A stretch of DNA of 64,000 nucleotides from Camarhynchus parvulus (GCF_901933205.1 NC_044576.1:9457024-9521023); one strand, 5' to 3'; positions 51,293 to 63,203 are shown, counted from the stretch's first letter. Program-made: numbers and translations. The notes: generated by a model not told the origin, from the letters alone.

Positions 51293-51478
51293 ACCATAGA
51301 ATGGTTTGTGTTGGAAGGAACCTTTAAAGCTCATCTAGTCCAAAGCCCTGCAATGAGCATCTTCAACTAGATCAGGTTGCTCCTGAATCTTTCCAGGGAC
51401 AGGGCATCTACAGCTTCTCGGGGCAGCCTGTGCCAGTATTTCACCACCCTCATCAGAAAAAAAACAGAGCATGAAAAA
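51293..51478 (-). repeat. CR1 LINE 3'-end fragment
   Basis: Plus strand starts CATAGAATGGTTTGTGTTGG, then CATCTAGTCCAAAGCCCTGC, CTAGATCAGGTTGCTCC, TTTCCAGGGACAGGGCATC and TTCACCACCCTCATCAGAAA. This is the reverse complement of the CR1 tail, so the element is in minus sense and 5'-truncated. Confidence 0.9.
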
Positions 51479-54400
51479 GACTTTGTAACTCAACTGATTG
51501 AGGAAGATACACCCACAGAGCAGAAGCAAAACATTCCCAATTTATGGAAAGAAAACCCAAGATTTAGAGAGGTGACTACAAGCATTATATCAACTTGAGC
51601 CCCTTGGGTTTGAACCCCCCCTATTTTGGATAACAAGAACAGGAACACTCAGCTATGATGTTCTTATCTCCAAAGGAATTAAGAAATTACAATGTCAGGA
51701 AAACAGAGGGAGAGCAAACACCAAATATCTCCCAGTTTTAGCATTTCCACAGTGGCTTTAAAAGAGACAACAAAGTGCTTTGCCAAAAAAAACGCGGTGG
51801 GCGTTTTTTCCACACAGGTAAAGAGATGGTACTTTCCTCCCATCAGAAAAAAATGCTAGCCTACACACCAAAAATCTCAGAGCATTTGCCTGCATGATTT
51901 ATCATGAGTTATTGTCATTCACTGTGGGTGGCAGCAGAGGTTTGGGGAACTCCTGGGAAAAATAAGTAACTTCATCTCAGATACAGCTTCTCCTGGCTTT
52001 AGTCTGCCAAAAAGTGTTTTATAGCATTTGCAAAAAAGGTGCTGCAGGTAACTGAGAAAAGGGTAACATTTTCTGCAGCTGCTAAGTAACTAAAGTTTCT
52101 GCTATCCATTTTGCTAGCTTAGAGGCTTTTAAAGACCACTGCAAAATCCATTTACAATTCAGTAACTTTGCTTCTTTGGAGCTACGAATCACTCTCCTCA
52201 TTTTCTTTTGACAGGGATGGAAAATGAACAAATAGTCCCTAGAATATCCAGGTATATTTAGATAGCCTACATTCACTCCAGCAGCATGATCTGTGATGGA
52301 TGTGGTGCTGTGGAGCATGACACAGATCTGTGTGAAGGATGCCATTTAGCAGCAGACAGGCAGTCCAAGTTATTTATGAAAGAACTAGTATTGTTCATTG
52401 TTTTGCCTCTAAAAATTATACATATAACTCAGAGTTGGGGTGTGAATAATGAATAAATCAAGATTTTATAGTTTACTCAGTGTGGCTGAGAAAAATAACG
52501 AGACTTGTTTAGGCAGAGCAAAGAAGCACTTTTGTTCTCCCCATAAATCTCCTGGCTGGTGTGCATGCCCTGGGCATCCCTGTGTGGATGTCCTGCTTAC
52601 AAGACTGTAACAGGACTTGTTGAAGCAGGGGATGTATGAAAATGAAACATGCTCCTTTCACTGCCATGTGTGACCAGACTCAGCTGTTCAGTACAGGAAT
52701 GGCATGAATGCAAAGGCTGCAGGGGAACCAAAGCCCTCACTGGAGATCAGCTCTGAACACACCAGCACTTTGACCACAGGGGTGAGCAGCCCCTGCATTT
52801 TACTCAGGTAAATAAATGTATGACACTGTGAGTGCAGGTGGCTCTTCCTGTGATCTCTCTTGGCAATGCAGTGGTGTGCCTTAAACCATTCTCAAGAGAG
52901 AACCCCACAAGTCAGCAACTCTCACACTGGACTAAGTGACAAAGCACTTACCTTGTTAAGGTATGGAGATCCCACTGGCCAGGGTATCCACCAGCCTTTG
53001 CCTTGGATTGCTGTGTCCAAAGGAAACCTGAGTATCCAGGCAGCCTTATACCAAAGCAGTGCTTGTCCTTAACCTAGATAACAAGATATGTGTCAACAAA
53101 TTTTCTATTACAAGAATATTAAATACTCAGCTTTGAAGTAATTTACCTCCAAACCACATGGGACTATTGCTCTATTCTCACTTATATTTTCCATCAACTA
53201 TCTACTCTTTGCCTGGAGAAATTTCTACAGTCTGTGGGTGTGTATATGGTTCTCAAATCAAATAGTTTAACTTGGTGAGAGCCCAAAGATTGTCTCTTCA
53301 TTCGTATTAGCTCCACCTATGAGCACTGTGCTCTCACCATCTCCTCCCACAATTTCTAGTACTTTTTTCTCAAAATGCTGTAATTAATTGCCTTTTTTTA
53401 AACAATCTATCAATAAGATAAATCAAGAGAACTACATAGCAAGAATCTCAACAATAGATGTTGAGGAATGAATAAAATATCTGAGAAAAAACTTTCACAT
53501 CTGCTAACCAAGATTACACAGTCCAAAGTTACTGCAGTGAATGCTGAAATACAAATTAAATGACAGAAAAATCCCTTCTCATACTGTGGCTTTAAGATGA
53601 CTATATGGAGCCTTGAAACAGAGATGTTCAAATCCTGTAAGTGTCCTCGGTACAAAATTAGTGTCTGAAAGCAAAAAAGGCAATGCGGCCCCATTTTACA
53701 ACATATTTTTTGAAAACATACACTCCAGTCAGTTTCATGGACAGAATTTCATGGAGACAAATTAATGTAGTTCAGCACCTGAGGAAATTCAGACCGCAGA
53801 ATTTCCTTGAGATCCCACATAGACAAAGGAAGGGTGAGGGACCATCGTGCCAAGAGGCAAAATATTAATTTTCTATTCAATGAGAACTGACAAGGAGGAA
53901 GACTTGACATGTTTAGGAACAAAAAAAAAAAAAGAATGGAAAGAATGTTGAGGAAGGAAATAGAAATTTCCATTCAAAAGACAGGAAAAAGTGCAAAGCA
54001 CATTTTATAATAAAATGATGAAGAGTAGATTGACTTTACTGCTCAGACTCAAGGATCTGTTTTAAAAACTGCTGAGTCCTGACTTTAATGGAAATTTAAG
54101 AGGAGTTCCTTTCAAAGACCATCAAAGGTGGAGCTTATGAGGTTAAGGTCAAGACACACAGAGTGCTTTCTCTCTTTTCATCAACCACGCTCCTGAAGAT
54201 GTGTGCAGAATAAAGCAGCAGTATTGGTACATATTTAACTAAGTAAAAGGAAAATGCTGAATTGTTTAACCTTGGTACACTCAAACAACATCAAGATAAG
54301 AGCTCAGTGACAATTGCCATCATTTATGGTTTCCCCAGTAAAAGAAGTTAACAACTGGAAAGCCACTGAGTCAAAAAGAACGCTTTAAAGAGGGACTTGA

Positions 54401-55025
54401 AGACACTGCTGCATTAGCTCGTACAGAGTCTTGTTTTTAACCACCTCATTCTTTCTCTGATAGCATTCATAAACAGATGGACTTCTTCACACTTCTTTTT
54501 TCCTGATGAAAACATCTTCCTATACAGGCATATTGATCCCTTGGGGAGAAATCTGTGATGCAAATAGGTTTTAGCATTGCTCAGTGAACAGCCCACACAA
54601 CTGGCACTGACTGGGACACAGGGTTCTGGGACAATGCAAATAGGAAGTTTTGTGTGGAGGACCACCTAGCAAAGACAGCATTTTCCAGCGCACCTAAGTT
54701 TTGGGAGACAATTTGAAGCATGTGCTACAGAGATTTGCTTTTCAGAGACCAGGCAAGCCCCAAAGGATGCCTCAGGAATGTCTTTTGGCCCCCTGAGGTT
54801 GGCATCAGTGCTGAAGACCAAACAACATGACAAAACCCAGAAGAAAAGCACTCTTCTTCACTGGTCTAAGCAGCACCTTGCTTGTCAGGTGCTTGAGGGG
54901 AAAGCCTGTTGCTGTTTGGCTTTTGCACTCAGAGTTCCTTTAGCCAGGATGCAACCATTGCTGTGACTGCACCACACATCACAAATGGAGTGCACAGCAA
55001 TGCAGTTAAATGATTGGACACGTCG

Positions 55026-55337
55026 CAGTTGAGACGGCCATAACTCACAGAGTATCACCACACAATGTCAGAAGGCTTCAACCCATACAAAGTAACACCA
55101 CACCACTTCAGAAGACTGCAAGCATTGCCCTTGCTGTTCTTTAGCCCAGCCTTTTAGCCCCCCATGTTGATGCATTGCACCTGTGTGCCCTCTGCTCCCT
55201 TTGGTGGTTGGTCAGTGCCCCTGGACACGCCATGGCTCATTGCTGTCAATGCTGCTCACCTGCTTCTCACAGCTGTAACCCATTGGGGATGAGGCTCCCA
55301 CAGCCCCACCCCAATTAACAAAAACTGTGTGCCTGCA
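55026..55337 (+). repeat. Dispersed repeat, copy A (possible LTR fragment), with two 47-bp units
   Basis: Shares long near-identical blocks with the copy near 58209, such as TTGATGCATTGCACCTGTGT, TTGGTGGTTGGTCAGTGCCC and GCTCATTGCTGTCAATGCTG. Its first part is two tandem units of about 45 bp (ending CAGAAGGCTTC and CAGAAGACTGC). An AATAAA follows near 55360. Could be an endogenous retroviral LTR or another transposon; the class is not recognised. Confidence 0.7.
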
Positions 55338-55699
55338 TGTACAGGTGCCTGGTGGGCAGTTAATAAACAGGCTTTTTGTGTGGTAGAACCTTTGGGGTTC
55401 CAATGCCTCCTAGACCAGGTGCAGATCATGAACCCTGAGTGCCTGTGCTGTATGAGCAACTGGGAGCAATCAGCTCTTAAAGGAACATCCCAGATGCAGC
55501 CTGAGTGTCTGGCAGAAACTGGGCCTGGTGCAAGAGCTTCTTGGGAGAACTGTGATATGGGAAACATACATGTATATGAAAATTCAGAATTTTAGAAGCA
55601 TATAATGTACTAGGTGGGTGGAGGAAAACAGAAATATATATAGCCTATTTAACAAATTTGCGTAAGTACAAACACAGTTTGTTACAGAAATGTAACCTG

Positions 55700-56250
55700 C
55701 TAGATAGAGACGACTTGTAACAGAACACATAAGAATTTAGTTGATAGGTAGGTAAAGGCCATAAAGATAAGAAAACTTACTAAAGCAAGACTCAGGCATC
55801 GTTGAAATCCATAAAGCAGAACCTTTTGCTTAAAGAGCCAGCAAGGACCAGCTCTTGGTTTTGGCCAGGACAAACTGACATGAGAGAAAGCCAAACCTCC
55901 CCTGCACCTGCCCAGAAGAAAGGGTTAAGCAGTGAACATCAAGGAAAATGATGTTACTTCATCAAAGATGCCCATCCACAGCCACCAAAGACTTTGGGCA
56001 GGGAGGTGTGAGCTTGGGGGATCAATATGTATTTAAACCCAAAATATGACTGACCAGGTACACCTGTCTTTGGTGGAAATATCCCCCGTGCATCCCAGCT
56101 AGAATTAAATATACCTGCAACATGATTCCTGCTGGAATAAAACATACCTGCTTTACAATTTTTAATTGTAAAGTCCTTATTCCACAAATCAGTTGAGGTT
56201 GTTGTGGCTGTTGTGGCTGCAGAAGCCAGACCAGTCACGTTCACCTAAGG
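55700..56250. repeat. Possible LTR-like element, unclassified
   Basis: The block has features seen in bird retroviral LTRs. It includes TGTAACAGAACACATAAG near 55715, several AATAAA/ATTAAA-like signals near 56100-56150, and the run CTTTACAATTTTTAATTGTAAAG, an internal palindrome. I could not define matching ends or target duplications, and no gag or pol frame is nearby. Confidence 0.25.
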
Positions 56251-58208
56251 ATTGCTCACAGGCACACAGTGACCTGATTTCTCTGATAACGTGTTCAGAG
56301 CTGACCAGATGGCATTGTAAGGTGCTTATCCTATAGGAAATCTGTCCTTAGCTCCCTTGTGGAGCATCAGCCTGGAAACGTGGGCTTAAATCCCTCACAC
56401 TTAAAGATATTCCCAGTCAGTACATCTGAAACACACAAACAGATCTTGGCACAAAGGTTGAATGACAATGTGAACAAATCCATATCCTGAACTTGTCTAG
56501 CAGAGATCCACTACTGAGACACTGAATACAGGAGTAATTCCAGGGAATTCCTTCTGTTCTGAAAGCCCTGCTCTACGATGAGAAGACAAAGCACGATGGA
56601 ACAGTTATGTGTTCAAAAGCAAGGTAGATTATCCAATGGCTGCTGTCTTATAACACTGAAGACTACTGGGAACCACAGGCACACATGGATTGGAACCAAC
56701 ATCCTTGCTCCTGCCATTAGGGAGCTCTCCTTCCTTCCCCAACAGCAATTAAAAAAAATGAGTCCTGCAGAACAATCAGCTATAGTAAAGATAACTGCTT
56801 ATATCTAATGACAGCTGTAGTAAAAAAGAGTGTATAAGTGGGTTTTCCCCTCAATCTACAAGAGGGACAAAAGAGACAAGCTTTGGATAAACTCTCCTCA
56901 GAAAAAGCTTTGGTAAAAAGTGCAGATGCATGTGACCTGCCTCCACAATCTGACAACATCTTCCTAAAACTAGTTAGAAATAACTTTGGACAAAACAGAA
57001 TCAGGCAACAAATCCTCAGACTTGATCCAATGAATACTGAAGCCACCATGAGTTTTCCAGTCAGTTTTGGCAAGAGTTAGCCATGTATCTACACAGGAAA
57101 TAGCCTTCTGCTTTTATATTCTAGCTGAGTTTATTGTTTGAGATGACATTGTTCATGGAGAAGTGTAGTCTTGTGATCCCATTTGCCAAGGAAGAAGTTG
57201 CCCCTGTAGTCCACACTTTAGATAAACAGAACTTCTCTAGAGCCAAAATCCTGAATTCCTTGAGGATACCTAGGCCCTTGCATCAGTTGTGAGCCAGTCT
57301 AGAGAGCTGAAAAGCCAACATCAAGAGCCCCCATTACACCTTTTGGGATAACATTTCGTATAAAAAACCATACTTTTATTTTGCCTACTACCCACTTAGA
57401 AGAAGAGATCCCAAAACTTGCCTCTAAACCAACAGTTCCTGTCAGGAGGGATAATTTCTCCTGTGCTGCTGACAAATCACAGTCATAGTGCCAAATAAAA
57501 CAGACTGATTTGGTGTTAGCTGGTGGTATTAAGCTGTAAACAAAGTGAGGAGACACCTGGCTCACTTAATTGACAAGGTCAGACCAGGATTCAACATCTG
57601 TTCTGTCAGGCATAGAAAAACTTCAGAAACATCCTTATTGCAACTTAAGGGCTGTGCAATTTTCTTGCTTGACAGCCGACTGCACACAAAAACACAAGAC
57701 ACAAAAAATGCATTTGTCAGCTTGGACAAGATAAATTTACTTTATATAAGCATACAGCTTGTGTATTTTGAAAAGCCACTGAGCAAATATGTTTCTCTTC
57801 TATAATGCCAGACAAATACATGTAGAACTGAAAGGAAAATAAGGAGGAAGAACAGATGCCTGTAAGTGAAACCATGATCAGATGGTAGCTCTGTTGTACC
57901 ACATGGGGCAATGGCCTGGTACATAAGAGTCAAATTCTGCTGAGGAATTTCAAGAGGACAAACAACATTCTGATAGCTCTATATGAACCAACAAAGCATT
58001 TGGGCAGCAGTCACAATCCATGCTGAAATTGTTTGGAGGTTCTGCCCAGCCAAGGCTAGGACTTCAGACAAGCAACATCTTTAGCTGGAATAGCCCCCAA
58101 CCAGGGATTGAGGCCAGCCTGGGAAACTTAGTGAGTAAAAATACTAAAGCGCATTCAATTATGTGCTGGGATCTCTCCAGAGATCCAGAGTTGTCACAGC
58201 ACATGCTG

Positions 58209-58576
58209 CAGCCAAGACAGCCACCATACACAGAGTGTCACCATACAATTTCAGAAGGCTTTAGGCATTCACCCATACACAGTAACACCTTACCACAGCA
58301 GAAGGCCTCAGGTGTCTGCCCATACAGAATAACACCATTCCACTGCAGAAGGCTGCAAGCATCTGCCCTTCTTGTTCTCCAGCCCAACCTTTTATCCCCT
58401 CCTGTTGATGCATTGCACCTGTGTGCCCTCTGCTCCCTTTGGTGGTTGGTCAGTGCCCCTGGGCACTCCATGGCTCATTGCTGTCAATGCTGCTCACCTG
58501 CTTCTCACAGCTGTGGCCCATTGGGGATGAGGCTCGGCCCAACCCCACCCCAATCACGACAAACTGTGTGCCTGCA
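58209..58576 (+). repeat. Dispersed repeat, copy B, with three 47-bp units
   Basis: Same element and same orientation as the copy near 55026. The minisatellite part here has three units (about 58224-58272, 58273-58319, 58320-58367), each starting CCATACA and holding a CAGAAGGC block. The copies match closely over the 200 bp that follow. The extra unit accounts for most of the length difference. Confidence 0.75.
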
Positions 58577-59599
58577 CAGAGTATTTCTGTAAGAATTGTG
58601 TTAATGGTCTCTAGGGCTTATGCTTTTCTTATCAGAGGGAACGTTTTGCCCGAAGGAGGGTTGGAGAGTTTGGAGCACGCTGCTTGGAGGGCACAAGGCA
58701 AAGAGAAAAATCTTGGAGTATTTTTCAGATATAAAAGAAAAGGGCTAAAACTCATATTAGAGAACAGAATCTTCAAACCTGTTAGTGAAGCTCTATACAG
58801 AGCTGTAAACACCTGGCCATATTTTACAGAGAAAAACCCTGCTGCAAACAATACCAAAAATGGCTTTTACATTTAGTTGTCATTTATATTCTACAGATTC
58901 TTTCTGTGAGCTCCACAAAACAATAGAGATAAAATATGTTGGCCCCCTCACCAGCAACCAAACAATGAAACACAGTTCCTTCACCAACCTCCTGATTCAG
59001 AGGTCTTGCAAGGAGGACTGGCAGTTCCTTTATCCTTGATATAAAAAATGCTATGCATGGTCAGGCATTCAAAAATAGGAAGCTGAGTGCCAGATCTACC
59101 TACTCTCAAAACCAATATGAAAATAAAGTAATACCAGGCACACAGAAGAGCCAGAAATAGGTTCAATTGCTCAGTACAATAGAAACATTCTCAATAAGAG
59201 CAGACCCTGAGCAAGTGACCATAAACCTGACCTTTTGGAATTGCATTTGCCTGTGTGAGTTACAACAGACCTCTGACTGTTCCCATTCAACTCCCCCAAA
59301 TTGTGAAGAGCACTGAAACCGTTTCTATCACACTGACAATTATGTTAAGAGAAAGAGTAGTACTATGAGTACTGACAGAAAAATTACTATTTGCAATCTG
59401 CAATTTACCCAGCAGCAAAGGTTTCTACTCCTCCTCATATTCACTAGAAGGAGAACTGAATTTATGAACAAGCAAGTAATTCAGTTTTAAGGACTCTCCC
59501 CCAGGCAGAGAAATAGCAGCAATGCAGAGGACAGTTAGGAAAGGACAGAAGATACATGGCTAAAGTATCAGCAGGTGCTTCAGTTTCTGTTATTCAGCC

Positions 59600-60475
59600 C
59601 TTTGGTATTATTCTTAGCATTTATTTCATGCTCCAGTAAGCTTTGTTTATTGAGGTGATCACACAACTCCGCTGTCTTGAAAGAACAGCTGCCTTCTGGC
59701 TTCAGAGGAACAGATGAAATCTGATTAGGTTTAATATCTTTTCAGTATGCTCTTCAATAATCACCTGATGACACTCTTAAGGAAGTTAAAACCAGGCCAC
59801 TTTGATTTTAAAGTCAGATTTAGCCCCCTCAGAAGACATATTGAAAAGTTTACTTGAATCTGGCCATCACCACTATTTTAATAATCTGCTTATCTAGTTT
59901 CTCAGCCCTTTGTACATGATGAGATTTTTATCATTTGTAGAAATTTACTTCCAAGTGGATTGCCAGCACCGAGCACAAGGGCTGCAGGAAAAATCATCAA
60001 TGATTGATGATCATACAAACAAACACCTTTGTTAATATCAAATAAACGATTCAAGAAAAGGTTAAATATGCATGTATACTGATAACTAGAAACAAAAGCA
60101 TCAGCCCTTCACCACCTTTTAGGCAATGGAATGCCTAAAAGGCATTTAGAAATGCAAACCAGTGCAATTCAGCTACCTCTTCAACCAGCTTTCCTCATTC
60201 TCTGACTTGAGGAGCTAAATCCCTGCTTGGTGCAGAGGAATATTCCACTGACACAAAGTTTGGTGGCAGCCAGACAGCTTTGCCTGACTCTTTCTGCCAG
60301 GCTAATACTATCAAAGGTGCCTGAGTGAAGGAATGAATAAACAATAATGAAGCCTTTCCCCAAATAGAAAGCAATGTACGTCCATGTCCTGTCTGTGAAA
60401 AGAGGGTCTTCAAGATAGTGAAGCACTGTTGGTTGTGCATGTAGGCAGATGCTTTTCACCCTCCTCTCAGTGTGC
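59600..60475 (-). other. GPR15LG: Probable GPR15LG-like 3' untranslated region
   Basis: Minus-strand ATTAAA at 59877-59882 and AATAAA at 59646-59651 and 59620-59625 are the first poly(A)-type signals after the stop, implying a 3'UTR of 600-850 nt. A 19-bp palindrome lies inside. Confidence 0.35.
59993..60011. repeat. 19-bp palindrome with a TGATTGAT core
   Basis: ATCATCAAT, G, ATTGATGAT: perfect 9-bp arms. TGATTGAT resembles PBX/HOX-type composite sites. Lies in the predicted 3' region of the GPR15LG-like gene. Function unknown. Confidence 0.5.
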
Positions 60476-60570
60476 TTATTTTAGCTGTGGAAGTGGTCCA
60501 GAAAAGACTCGCCGATGACAAGGCTTGCACGGTCTCCTTGTTTCCACTGGAGTAACTTTAAAACCTATAC
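60476..60570 (-). CDS. GPR15LG: GPR15LG-like terminal exon with CxxC and LPQ end
   Basis: A strong pyrimidine-rich acceptor (ttgttttacAG) opens 30 codons after the split Gly: IGFKVTPVET, RRPCKPCHRR, VFSGPLPQLK, then TAA. CpG-containing codons and the CKPC match to human support coding. The opposite strand is also open here (VEVVQKRLADD, ending in TAA, behind an acceptor-like tract), but it fits no known neighbour. Confidence 0.8.
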
Positions 60571-63203
60571 CTGTAAAACAAACATGAAAAACAGAGAAAA
60601 TCAAGAGATTTGTTTAATTGGGAGTGTGGAGAATGGCACAAAATTTTAATATCTGAAATTCAGCCATGTTTGTGTGGGCAGGCTTAGATTAGCAGTGATC
60701 TGAAAATAAACAGGGACGTGATGGCAATTTTTTTTTCTTTTCATTAGGTTGCTGGAGGTCACTGACTCCCAGCAGCCTATTTTCGCTTTACTGAGGGTGC
60801 TCAATCACTGTAAGTTTGCTGCTAATGGAAGTTTCCATAGTTAGGTGAAGGTCTTCATAGACCCAGGACGGTGCTACTGTCTCTCCAGAGCTTGAATTCT
60901 GCAATTGACACATTAAACAGTGTCTTCCCCTTACTATCATCACATTCTCCCTGTTTCCTGGTCAGAAGCCATAGATTGACATTGGCTTGAAACATTTGCT
61001 TTCTGGGACAGCAATTGTTTCTGATGGAATGACAACATTCTAGGAAATCAGTGGTTTTGCTTCAAAAAAAGTAGCAAGTGTGGTTATACATAACCTTCTC
61101 CTCAAGCCACACTGAGCTGGTCTCCAAGTGGCTTTGCAGCTTGCCCATGGCAGTTGCCCAGCACAAAGAACAGTGCAGAGCAATGCTGAAAAACAGTCCC
61201 TGTGCTTTGCCTGCAGACTATAAAGCAAGTAATATCCCCCTAAAAAAGACAGCACAAGTTACCCAGAAATCTCATAGCAACAATACAAAACAAAGTCAAC
61301 ACTGTACAATTCCAGTCAAGAACCACACATTAAAACAGAAGAATTCAGCTTTGGGTAGTTGCTGCATTAGGCCCAAGCTTTTACAGCTGCCTCTCAATAA
61401 GAGCAGAAACCAATTCAGATCAAGCATTTTGATACAAGCAGACCTGAGGAAGTCATTTGCAGCAGAAAGATACACCTTATATAGAAGCAAATAAACAACA
61501 ATCCCTGACCTATAAAAGGTTTGGCTGCAGGTAAGGACAGGAGATGATTACAGTAAGCATGTTGGAATGCTCTGAGAACCAGGGCAGAGTGTAATGGGAC
61601 AAGCAAAGATCATAAAGTATTACTGTGTTTGCAGCAGAGGAAAGCATTTCAGATTCCCTCAGTAGGAGATCTTTGTGGTGAATTTACAGGTTTTACTGGA
61701 GTGCTTCCTTTGTACTCCTTTCTGCCCCTCAGCACAATACCTTCCATTGCTCTGTGGGACCAGCATCACTGGACTTCATCCCCAGGAAACAGCAGTCTGC
61801 TTTCAAAGGAACATTCTCTTTGCAAGCACTTTTAGCAGAGACTTTTCATGCCTGTTGCACATAAAAAAGCCTGAAATACCCTCAGTTTTGTCAGATAGAA
61901 AGTACTCAGATTGAATAGTAACAGCTGTGCTGACCACATGAAGTCTTAGTAATGTGGAAGGGTACAGGATCAGGCAGGTAGCAGCAGTGCAATCCAGCTC
62001 AGGCCAGGAGTGACAGAAGCCACCTCTGTGCCTCTGGCATTGCAAATCCCCCCAGGCCTTGTGGGCCAGCTGGGAACTTGCTATTGCTCAAGTCCCCAGT
62101 TGCTACTATACCTGCTGATTAAATGAGGAGCCCCAGACAGCTATAAACCCTTGACCCATAATAATTCTGCAATTTGTTCACTGCTCCTGCTACCAATGGG
62201 ACTCTGCCTATAAAACAGAGCCCATGATTCAGCACTGAGAGACTGGACAGGAAGGAAAGACTCCAGTTAAAGGAAAACTGTAGAGTAACACAAAGATTTT
62301 TAGATAACCTAAGTTATCTAAATATAAAAAGTAATCAAGTATTTAAGATATTTCATCAGCTAGAATGAATTTGTCTGGAACTTCAAATTATTAATTTTAT
62401 GATTAAAAGATTAGAAATACGATAAAAACTATTTTAGATCAAATTCTTTATCTTTAGAGTTTAACAGAAGTTATCAGCTTCTGTTATCAGACATTTTATT
62501 GAAATTAGAAACATTAAGATTGAAGATGCTAAGATTCTAAGGAACACACTAATCCTTTTATCCTAGACTTGTTCATGGTTTGGCTTTTTTTCCACTGGGG
62601 TCTCACTGAAAGCAGAGATATTATGTACTTTTACTTGCACAGTCTTTAGATGCACATATTTAGAACAAATTCAATTTCAGCTAATTCATGTTCCTGGTAG
62701 AGCTGTGGGTTCAAAAATGGGATTTTTTGGAATATACAGAACCACACTTTGGTTGATCTCTCAAAACATAAAGATGAATGCAGCCACAGATGAATGGTGA
62801 TGGAATACAGCAGGGCAAAGCCAGGATTACATTTCACTTCTGTTCTTATCAATGAGGAACACTGACACTCGTTTAATCAGACTTGATCATATTTCTCTTG
62901 ATTGTTGTATACTACGGGCATTAAATGGGTTCTAATATTTTCTAATCTTATTTCTTCCCAATCCAAACACACAGTAATTTTCCTAAAAAAAAAGAGAACT
63001 AGTTCTCAGTGATTCAATGAAGCTAATATTTACCTGCATGGAAAATTATGTGAAGTTTGCAGATGGAAAAAAAAAAAGAGTGCTGTGATTTCTCTCTTAT
63101 GATTACCTAATTCATCTAATGAAACTGTAAACCTTTTTACCTTTTTGTTGATTTTTGTTGACTGTGGATGCTATTGAACAGCAGCGTCTTCTAACTCTCT
63201 GAC
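60476..63203 (-). CDS. GPR15LG: GPR15LG-like gene (C10orf99/GPR15L ortholog), two 3' exons, 5' exon not found
   Basis: Two exons join in phase 1 and encode the mature C-terminal 52 residues, from GQRVRRRCCS to SGPLPQLK. Human GPR15L has RLCCHR, a spacer, KG, CKPC and a GALPQV end; the bird product has RRCCS, a spacer, KG, RRPCKPC and SGPLPQLK. Thus the four cysteines (CC...CxxC), the Gly at the splice junction, and the basic, LPQ-ended tail are kept. In mammals this is a small secreted chemokine-like ligand that draws GPR15-bearing T cells to gut and skin. The position upstream of CDHR1 in the same direction is that of human C10orf99. The signal-peptide exon should end in phase 1 with G and was not found to the right edge. 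Identification is by recalled family sequence; the spacer between CC and CxxC is longer than in human. Confidence 0.8.
62299..62322. repeat. Inverted repeat, 10-bp arms, 4-bp spacer
   Basis: TTTAGATAAC, then CTAA, then GTTATCTAAA: perfect arms in an AT-rich intron segment. No known site matched with confidence. Confidence 0.6.
62462..62486. repeat. Inverted repeat, 9-bp arms, 7-bp loop
   Basis: TAACAGAAG, then TTATCAG, then CTTCTGTTA. Perfect arms; TTATCAG also recurs directly after the second arm's start, so a short direct duplication overlaps it. Confidence 0.6.
63141..63203 (-). CDS. GPR15LG: GPR15LG-like exon with the CC motif
   Basis: A 63-bp exon between acceptor acccttAG and donor AAG|GTAAAA, phase 1 at both ends. 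Encodes QRVRRRCCSIASTVNKNQQK. The adjacent cysteines after a basic stretch match human RTRLCC and mouse LRRCC. An upstream in-frame extension exists across the acceptor but lacks signal-peptide character, so it is taken as intron. Confidence 0.78.

Larger units (their letters stand above)
45331..60475. other. Intergenic DNA between CDHR1 and the GPR15LG-like gene
   Basis: About 15 kb with no recognised exon. It holds two CR1 fragments, two copies of the dispersed repeat and one LTR-like block, all listed. Open frames near 46579-47208 and 58020-58592 coincide with GC-richer or repeat DNA and show no domain. Enhancers for either gene could lie here but none can be named. Confidence 0.6.
60571..63140 (-). 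other. GPR15LG: Intron of the GPR15LG-like gene
   Basis: About 2.6 kb, GT-AG. AT-rich around 62280-62540, with two short perfect inverted repeats listed separately. Nothing else recognised. Confidence 0.7.

Noticed and set aside
54666..54851. Minus-strand frame starting like a signal peptide
   Set aside because: It begins at GTG rather than ATG, has no fitting donor, and is 10 kb upstream of a satisfactory first exon.
58020..58592. 190-codon plus-strand open frame
   Set aside because: Largely composed of the dispersed repeat and its minisatellite; the other repeat copy does not keep the frame.
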